Of a DNA stretch of 12,604 nt, positions 7,935-12,604 are shown piece by piece. Both the position numbers and the translations under genes were made by a program. The first letter of the stretch is position 1; every line of letters starts with the position of its first letter. The notes under the pieces are model-generated. The model ran no database searches. It worked only from the letters and a program-made list of their open reading frames with translations, and was not told the DNA's origin. Origin of the DNA: CAZVIJ01 sp964626735 (lineage in GTDB: Bacteria > Patescibacteriota > Dojkabacteria > JAOAGR01); NCBI GenBank assembly GCA_964626735.1, contig CAZVIJ010000050.1:1-12604 (forward strand), read 5' to 3'.

Positions 7935-9667
7935 AGTTCGAAATCCGTTAAGTTCACTTTCCCGTCTTTGTTGAAGTCCGCCGACAGTGATTCCAGCTCG
8001 CCGGTGAGCTCCTTTCGGAGTCTCTCAAAATCATTCAAGTTGATTTTGCCGTCGCAGTTCGCATCGCCTCGACGTTTGCTTTCGCACGTACGAGGCTCGG
8101 TCGGTGACGGTACCGACGTTGAGGTAGGCGCTTGGGTAACAGTCGGCGTCATCGCATTGGTGGGTGTTATCGTAATACGACTTGTGGGCGTCGGCGTGAT
8201 AGTCGGCGAGTGAGTCGCCGTCGGTTGAGGTGTCGTCGTAACAGGTGTCGTCGGAGTTACGCCTCCTACAAAATACTCATCGCTTCCGATATCAACTCCG
8301 TTTCCATACGGAACTGTTTGCAAGTCGATATCTTTCGTATACCCAAGCGAAACGCCCGTCGTCGAACCTTTGTCGATAGCGGGGCTGGATGGTTGCAGAT
8401 GGAAGTTTCCTCCGGGCACCGAAGCGCTTACGAATGTAGGATCGGCAATTATAGAGCTGCTGTTCATCGGTGTTCCGGTAAACTGTACAAACGGATCTTG
8501 CGACGCATCGCTTTTTGTCTTGTAATCCCAGTATATGTTGTTGGATTCTGTATAGTTGCCCCCGCCGTAGTATCCTGCCTTAAATTCGGCGGCAAAAATA
8601 TTGTTCTTCACGATTGCGCCGCCCGAACAGCTGCATACGATGCCTTGGCTGTTGTTTCCGGTGAGCACGACAGTGTTGTTGAGAATCGTCGTCCGGTCTA
8701 TCGGACCGAACGGGTTGCCAGAACCGTGTATGTTGGGGCCGACTGCAGTATCGCGAGAACTGACGAAGAGGTTATACGCGATGACGTTATCGGCTGACGA
8801 TGTATCGGTATCCTTCCCCATCTCCAAATGCTTTCGATGCTCGTAGGCGGCATTATGGTGAATGTACGCCTTGTTCGCGTTGTAGAGTTCGAAAGGCGTG
8901 CTGTACACTTGATTGCTGCCGTCTGAAGCAAGCGTGCAGGAGGCATAATTCCGTCGGAAAATGTTGTACCCCGCCTCATTATTGGTGCCGTGGAAATTCA
9001 CCCCCATTGCCCCCATAGACCCTGCATTGCCGCCGATTCTCCAAAGAGCGTTGAGGTCATGGATCTCGTTATTGAGAATACGATTGTTGGAACTCCCATC
9101 GGTAAGGTTAACGCCAAGAGACCCGCCTGAAATATCGCTGTTCTTTACCGTGATATTGCTGCCGGAAATTGTGTATCCGACGTACCATCCGTACGGAACT
9201 CCTCCCGAACCGGCGGTGCACGAACTGTCGGTAACCGGATTGACGATCGCGCTTTGGATGTGGTCGATCGTTATGTATGATCCGGTCGCATTGATGTTTA
9301 CCCTGCTAGCAACCGAATTTTTCGCGTCGAAAGAAATTTTCGGATCGGATCCCGTTCCGTACGCGGAAACAGTAATCGGGTTTGTCGAGGTTCCGTTCCA
9401 CTTTGCTTGAAGCTGGTCCGAAAATGCACATCCTCGTTTAAGCAGTACTAAGTCTCCCGGCGAGAAAACAGTGTTGTTCGCCTTCGCCAATGTTTTCCAT
9501 GCGTCGGTCTCGCTTCTGCCGTTTTTGCTGTCGTTGCCGTTCGTGCAATCGATGTAGTAAGCAGTTGTTGCATGAACCGATGGAAGATTGAACACGGTAA
9601 TGCTCACCAAAATAAGCATGAGCGGCACAAGTAGTTTCATTCCAAATTTTATGCGGTCTTTCAACAT
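7913..9667 (-). CDS. Secreted right-handed beta-helix protein with C-terminal type I dockerin, 584 aa
   Basis: Residues 1-33 are a signal peptide (basic start, LLVPLMLILVSITVF core, cleavage after VHA). The mature start, YYIDCTNGNDSKNG...WKTLAKAN then PGDLVLLKRG and NPITVSAYGTGSDPKI, is the usual opening of pectate-lyase-like beta-helix proteins. Helix rungs such as NNRILNNEIHDL and TTILNNTVVL follow, then the common closing motifs NFHLQPSSPAID (421-432) and DIGSDEY (459-465). Residues 470-531 are a Thr/Pro-rich linker. The last ~50 residues hold two dockerin calcium loops, DANCDGKINLND (535-546) and DFNKDGKVNLTD (564-575). The protein probably binds or cleaves a polysaccharide outside the cell and docks to a cohesin-bearing partner; no cohesin is visible in this window. 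It starts 1 nt after the amidotransferase stop. An in-frame ATG at 9640 is a possible alternative start with an intact signal peptide. Confidence 0.93.
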   Translation of the reverse strand: MLKDRIKFGMKLLVPLMLILVSITVFNLPSVHATTAYYIDCTNGNDSKNGRSETDAWKTLAKANNTVFSPGDLVLLKRGCAFSDQLQAKWNGTSTNPITVSAYGTGSDPKISFDAKNSVASRVNINATGSYITIDHIQSAIVNPVTDSSCTAGSGGVPYGWYVGYTISGSNITVKNSDISGGSLGVNLTDGSSNNRILNNEIHDLNALWRIGGNAGSMGAMGVNFHGTNNEAGYNIFRRNYASCTLASDGSNQVYSTPFELYNANKAYIHHNAAYEHRKHLEMGKDTDTSSADNVIAYNLFVSSRDTAVGPNIHGSGNPFGPIDRTTILNNTVVLTGNNSQGIVCSCSGGAIVKNNIFAAEFKAGYYGGGNYTESNNIYWDYKTKSDASQDPFVQFTGTPMNSSSIIADPTFVSASVPGGNFHLQPSSPAIDKGSTTGVSLGYTKDIDLQTVPYGNGVDIGSDEYFVGGVTPTTPVTTTPQPTATHSPTITPTPTSRITITPTNAMTPTVTQAPTSTSVPSPTEPRTCESKRRGDANCDGKINLNDFERLRKELTGELESLSADFNKDGKVNLTDFELWRTNFL

Positions 9668-9668
9668 T

Positions 9669-10697
9669 TTACGGAAGCAAATAGGGAGCGAATAGTTCGA
9701 TGCCGGGCGTCACCCGCTCGGTCGAGAATGTAACCCCGAGATCCTGCTCACGTTTCGCGACGGCGTACTGCGCGAACGATCCAATCAATTTTCCCAAAGA
9801 GAAATCCTGCACGTCTACCATCTGAGCATTATGATAATACCCTCCCCCCATGACGTCCTCAAGCCAGGGGTTGCGGCGTACGAGAAATCCCGCCGCTTGA
9901 TTATCCACCGACATTTCGGGATGAGGTTGTATCGTATGGATTGATGCGCCATTGGTAAAGCGAACCATGGTTGCATGCGCATATCGCGTATTTTTGGCGG
10001 CGAGTCCATCCGTATCGAGATACCCGTTCCGATAGGCGAGGATAAGCGAATCTGCGACCGTGACGGCCCCATGCCTGGTCTGTAGTACCTGGCCGACGTA
10101 CGGTAATGCTTCGATGAAATCGCTATGGAGGTGTGCTCCCCAAAAACAGCGGGGCAGGTATCTGAATACGGGATCGTATTCGGCAGGTGCGGTTTTGTAA
10201 TGCTCAAGCCATCCAGCTTCCACGATCGTATGCGCATCGCCGTTATTCGGCAATCTGCCCAGCTTTCCTCCTGCCGTTTGCACAGCAAGCTGTCCTCCTG
10301 CACAGATTCCGAGTACCGGCTTGCCGTTGGCCAAATAGTCGAGTATCAATTCTTTCGCCATCGCAAGCCCATACAGTTCATTGGTCGTAAACGCCGAGCG
10401 CTCGGCGTCCGCAAACAACTTCATGGATAACCCCGATCCGGAAATGATGAGCATGTCCTTATTCCCTGCTTTTTCGTACAAGGCAGGATCCCATGCGATG
10501 TCCATGAAATACCATGGCTGTCCCTCGAAATACCATTGGACGCTATCCGGCAATAATGCACCTATTCGTAGCGGATACTGCCTCCAATCCCCAGCGTACG
10601 GACGTAAATCGATTGGAATATGGGCCGAATCGTTTGGGGACATTCGACGCGGGTTAAGGTCGAGGATTTGCGCAACAGGGTTTCGTACAACATTCAT
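9669..10697 (-). CDS. Class I glutamine amidotransferase-like protein, 342 aa
   Basis: The protein matches the class I (triad) glutamine amidotransferase fold. DMLIISGSG (81-89) sits where the family has its D-x-x-I-x-S-GG strand. PVLGICAGGQLAV (127-139) is the nucleophile elbow with Cys132. HSDFIEALP (201-209) matches the family's H-x-D-x-x-x-x-LP segment, and QPHPEMS (257-263) supplies His259 and Glu261. The complete Cys-His-Glu triad implies hydrolysis of glutamine or a gamma-glutamyl bond. No synthase domain is fused and no synthase partner is adjacent, so the acceptor is unknown. There is no signal peptide, so it should be cytoplasmic. It follows the CPBP gene by 44 bp with its own apparent promoter and is followed after 1 nt by the dockerin gene. 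An N-terminal extension of ~80 residues precedes the first core strand. ATG at 10643 (Met19) is a less likely alternative start. Confidence 0.9.
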   Translation of the reverse strand: MNVVRNPVAQILDLNPRRMSPNDSAHIPIDLRPYAGDWRQYPLRIGALLPDSVQWYFEGQPWYFMDIAWDPALYEKAGNKDMLIISGSGLSMKLFADAERSAFTTNELYGLAMAKELILDYLANGKPVLGICAGGQLAVQTAGGKLGRLPNNGDAHTIVEAGWLEHYKTAPAEYDPVFRYLPRCFWGAHLHSDFIEALPYVGQVLQTRHGAVTVADSLILAYRNGYLDTDGLAAKNTRYAHATMVRFTNGASIHTIQPHPEMSVDNQAAGFLVRRNPWLEDVMGGGYYHNAQMVDVQDFSLGKLIGSFAQYAVAKREQDLGVTFSTERVTPGIELFAPYLLP

Positions 10698-10703
10698 ACC
10701 TGC

Positions 10704-10709
10704 ATTATA
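10704..10709 (-). promoter_or_regulatory. Perfect -10 box for the amidotransferase-dockerin genes
   Basis: TATAAT on the minus strand ends 6 nt before the ATG at 10697, so transcription would begin at or next to the start codon and give a leaderless mRNA. No convincing -35 was found at 16-18 bp. It lies in the 44-bp gap after the CPBP gene and would allow the downstream four genes to be expressed apart from it. Confidence 0.55.
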
Positions 10710-10741
10710 CGAAATGCTGCTGGATAAGTATCATCGCTTTC

Positions 10742-11560
10742 CTACCCGTCAGCTTCAGCCCCAACGACCTCAGGGTGACGTACAAGAAGGGCGATTAAAC
10801 CGAGCGACATAATGACCCCGTTTACGACATTGGCGGAAAGTACCGCCTTTTGCGCAAGCAAGTTCATTACAGCGATATCGAGCGAGGCATGAAATAATGC
10901 AGCAGCCCAAATGCTTTTGCCTGTCGAGTAATAGATATAGTTCAAGAGAACAGCGCCGAATAATAAGCTAATTAACCAACCCAGCATCATCCAACCGCTC
11001 ATCGAAGCGTAATTGGAGTTTACGTAGAAAAAAAGCGGGACATGCCAGAATGCCCAGAGCGGAGTCATAAACACCGCAGCACGTTTGGACGAGTATCCCA
11101 TCGAGCGCAGCTTCGGTAAGAGGTACCCTCTCCATCCTACCTCTTCGCCAAAACCGTAAAACACGATCGAGAACAACCAATAGACGATACCAAGATTTTC
11201 GTATTCCTTTGTAGAAAAGAAAAGCCTAAGGTCGTATGACGTACCTCTCACGGCAATCTCCAAAAGAACCGATCCGAAAAAAGCGACCAGGGGCACCAAG
11301 AACCAAATAAGATACCTACCTGAGTGCTTCTTGGAAAATGTCATGGAATTTTTGAACTGACGGATAACATCTGCCTTGCCCGATCCGTAGATCATGCAAA
11401 CAGCCGCTAACGCCGGCCCCAACGACCCGACGAGGTGCAAAATTTTAAACGAAGGGTACTTTAAGACAAGTACGTCCATGGGCCCCCACCATACCCAGGT
11501 CAGGGTGCAAGCCAATATATAGAAGCAAATGACATCGATATACTTCGAAAAAGCTTTCAT
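10742..11560 (-). CDS. CPBP family intramembrane glutamic endopeptidase, 272 aa
   Basis: A polytopic membrane protein with about seven or eight hydrophobic segments. It carries the diagnostic CPBP (Abi/Rce1-like) motifs: EEVGWRGYLLPKL with Glu139, Glu140 and Arg144, FWHVPLFF with His173, and HASLD with His224 and Asp228. These residues form the catalytic site within the membrane in this family. Members process prenylated proteins, bacteriocin-related peptides or other membrane substrates; the substrate here is not evident. Length fits the family. It is transcribed divergently from the ABC exporter, with a possible promoter directly before its ATG. The 44-bp gap to the amidotransferase gene suggests it may also be read through into the cluster. 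The C-terminus (RHPEVVGAEADG) is short and hydrophilic, and the stop is TAG. Confidence 0.93.
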   Translation of the reverse strand: MKAFSKYIDVICFYILACTLTWVWWGPMDVLVLKYPSFKILHLVGSLGPALAAVCMIYGSGKADVIRQFKNSMTFSKKHSGRYLIWFLVPLVAFFGSVLLEIAVRGTSYDLRLFFSTKEYENLGIVYWLFSIVFYGFGEEVGWRGYLLPKLRSMGYSSKRAAVFMTPLWAFWHVPLFFYVNSNYASMSGWMMLGWLISLLFGAVLLNYIYYSTGKSIWAAALFHASLDIAVMNLLAQKAVLSANVVNGVIMSLGLIALLVRHPEVVGAEADG

Positions 11561-11567
11561 CGATATT

Positions 11568-11596
11568 GTTATCTCTCATCAGATCAAGTATGTCCG
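11568..11596 (-). promoter_or_regulatory. Possible promoter for the CPBP protease gene
   Basis: CGGACA (11596-11591) and GATAAC (11573-11568) are 17 bp apart on the minus strand, each 4 of 6 to consensus. The -10 ends 7 nt before the ATG at 11560, again predicting a leaderless transcript. Confidence 0.4.
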
Positions 11597-11609
11597 TGAC
11601 TCGAATCAC
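11596..11609. promoter_or_regulatory. Near-palindrome GTGACTCGAATCAC, candidate operator
   Basis: Twelve of 14 bases are symmetric (GTGA, one mismatch, TCGA, one mismatch, TCAC). It lies in the divergent gap between the CPBP and ABC genes and touches the proposed -35 of the CPBP promoter, a usual place for a repressor site. No regulator gene is in the window, and a palindrome of this size can arise by chance. Confidence 0.35.
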
Positions 11610-11663
11610 AAATTGGCAAAAGCCTCCTTCTAGCGCCCGATGTACGTAGCAAACCGGGAGTGG

Positions 11664-11678
11664 TACTATCTATACGAT
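11664..11678 (+). promoter_or_regulatory. Candidate -10 region for the ABC exporter operon
   Basis: The AT-rich run ahead of the ATG at 11685 contains TACTAT (11664-11669) preceded by TGG at 11661-11663, and overlapping TATACG/TACGAT (11671-11678), the last ending 6 nt before the ATG. Either would give a leaderless or very short-leader mRNA starting at 11685. Which box is used cannot be decided by eye. Confidence 0.35.
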
Positions 11679-11684
11679 ACATAC

Positions 11685-12458
11685 ATGTCACCTAACGATA
11701 AGAGGCCAGTGATTTCCGTAAAAAACCTGGTCAAGAAATATGATGATCTTGTGGCTGTCGACGATATCAGCTTCGAGGTCTACGAAGGAGAGATATTCGG
11801 CCTACTCGGGCCAAACGGCGCCGGCAAAACGACGACGCTCGAAATAATCGAAACGCTGCGCGAAAAAACATCTGGTGAAGTCCAAGTCCTATCCTATTCG
11901 ATCGACCACGATCAGGAAGAGATCAAGCAGCTAATCGGCGTGCAATTGCAGCAGGCGGGATTTTATCGCAACGTCACGCTTGTTCAGACGCTCCAGCTTT
12001 TCGCGGGACTGTACAACGTAAAAGTCGATCCGATGGCCATGCTCGATTTGGTGGATCTCAGGGATAAGGCGAAAGCACGTTTCGAAAAAATGTCTGGCGG
12101 CCAAAAGCAGCGGTTCTCGATTGCGACCACGCTTATCAATAACCCCAAGATAATTTTCCTCGACGAGCCGACAACCGGCCTTGATCCCCAAGCGCGCCGC
12201 AATCTTTGGGACCTGATAACGAAAATACGGCAGCAAGGCACAACCGTCGTCCTCACCACCCACTATATGGATGAGGCGGAAGAGCTGTGCGATCGCGTCG
12301 GCATTATCGACAACGGCAAAATCATCGATATAGACTCACCGGACAACTTAATCGACAAGCTCATCGCGACAGGGTTCGAACGCCCCAAGGAGCGCAAGAA
12401 GGCAACGCTTGAGGATGTCTTCCTGCATTTTACCGGAAAGGAGTTACGAGAAGCATAA
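11685..12458 (+). CDS. ABC-2 type exporter ATP-binding protein, 257 aa
   Basis: A complete ABC ATPase: Walker A GPNGAGKTT (42-50), Q-loop glutamine near 87-90, signature MSGGQ (126-130), Walker B IIFLDEP (146-152), D-loop GLDP (155-158) and H-loop His183. The C-terminal ATLEDVFLHFTGKELRE is typical of the DrrA/CcmA-like drug and polysaccharide exporter ATPases that pair with ABC-2 permeases. It powers export of an unknown substrate and acts on the cytoplasmic face of the membrane. The start at 11685 was preferred over ATG 11640, because the extra 15 residues (MYVANREWYYLYDTY) fall outside the conserved domain and overlap promoter-like sequence. The stop overlaps the next start as TAATG, so the permease is translationally coupled. 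Confidence 0.95.
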   Translation: MSPNDKRPVISVKNLVKKYDDLVAVDDISFEVYEGEIFGLLGPNGAGKTTTLEIIETLREKTSGEVQVLSYSIDHDQEEIKQLIGVQLQQAGFYRNVTLVQTLQLFAGLYNVKVDPMAMLDLVDLRDKAKARFEKMSGGQKQRFSIATTLINNPKIIFLDEPTTGLDPQARRNLWDLITKIRQQGTTVVLTTHYMDEAEELCDRVGIIDNGKIIDIDSPDNLIDKLIATGFERPKERKKATLEDVFLHFTGKELREA

Positions 12459-12604
12459 TGGAACAGAAAAAAAGATACAGCCAATTGAAAGCCTTGCTGG
12501 CCTTGACGAAGGCAAGCCTCATCTCGACGCTGAGCAATCCGTCAACGTTAGTATTCAGCTTGGTTTTCCCATTCATTTTCATCACCGTTTTCGGGTTGAT
12601 CGGC
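12458..12604 (+). CDS. ABC-2 type exporter permease, partial (first 49 codons)
   Basis: The ATG shares its A with the TAA of the ATPase gene (TAATG) and the frame is open to the right edge. The 49 residues visible are a basic start (MEQKKRYSQLKALLALTKAS), a segment ISTLSNPSTLVFSLVFPF and the first transmembrane helix (FIFITVFGLIG). This is the usual N-terminus of ABC-2 membrane subunits, where an amphipathic helix leads into the first helix after an NP motif. With the ATPase it should form a homodimeric exporter. The rest lies beyond the window. Confidence 0.9.
   Translation, partial: MEQKKRYSQLKALLALTKASLISTLSNPSTLVFSLVFPFIFITVFGLIG

Noticed and set aside
8132..8797. 221-codon plus-strand frame opposite the dockerin gene
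   Set aside because: It is the antisense of the well-supported beta-helix/dockerin protein; the translation is Arg/Cys-rich with no recognisable domain.
9815..10303. 162-codon minus-strand frame within the amidotransferase gene
   Set aside because: It is an alternative frame of a gene whose catalytic motifs are complete in the chosen frame.
11623..11629. Perfect Shine-Dalgarno-like AAGGAGG on the minus strand upstream of the CPBP gene
   Set aside because: No usable start lies at 5-10 nt. The nearest reasonable one, GTG 13 nt on, opens a frame of about 55 codons that overlaps the CPBP gene out of frame and shows no protein-like features.

Overview
The window most resembles a bacterium of the Candidate Phyla Radiation (Patescibacteria). 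This is an inference from gene content and style: a secreted dockerin protein with a long Thr/Pro linker, a very large modular beta-helix surface protein, small membrane-anchored proteins of unknown function, tightly packed genes, almost no Shine-Dalgarno motifs, and -10 boxes placed only a few bases before start codons. TGA is used as a stop (185-aa membrane protein gene), so the genetic code appears standard and not the Gracilibacteria/Absconditabacteria type. No marker gene is present to fix the lineage.

Layout. Bases 1-5619 (minus) hold the N-terminal 1873 codons of one giant secreted protein, which runs off the left edge with no stop. It has a signal peptide, a parallel beta-helix-like region with five close ~213-residue tandem modules plus a diverged sixth, and a Gly-rich region at the edge. 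Diverging from it on the plus strand is a 231-247 residue protein of unknown function (to 6380). This gene meets, tail to tail with a 4-bp overlap, a minus-strand gene cluster (11560-6377). Read in its own direction the cluster encodes a CPBP intramembrane protease, a class I glutamine amidotransferase-like protein, a secreted right-handed beta-helix protein with a C-terminal type I dockerin, a 185-residue single-pass membrane protein resembling DUF4367, and a 304-residue single-pass membrane protein. On the right, divergent from the CPBP gene, an ABC-2 type exporter begins: a complete ATPase gene and the first 49 codons of its permease.

How the genes may work together. The middle three genes of the cluster are packed (1-nt gap, then 22-nt overlap) and are probably co-transcribed with the amidotransferase gene. 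Four of the seven complete gene products act at or outside the membrane, as does the giant protein, so the region looks like a cell-surface/secretion locus. The ABC exporter is probably a separate two-gene operon. No stretch over 300 bases lacks a gene. No tRNA, rRNA, CRISPR array, insertion sequence or convincing Rho-independent terminator was seen.
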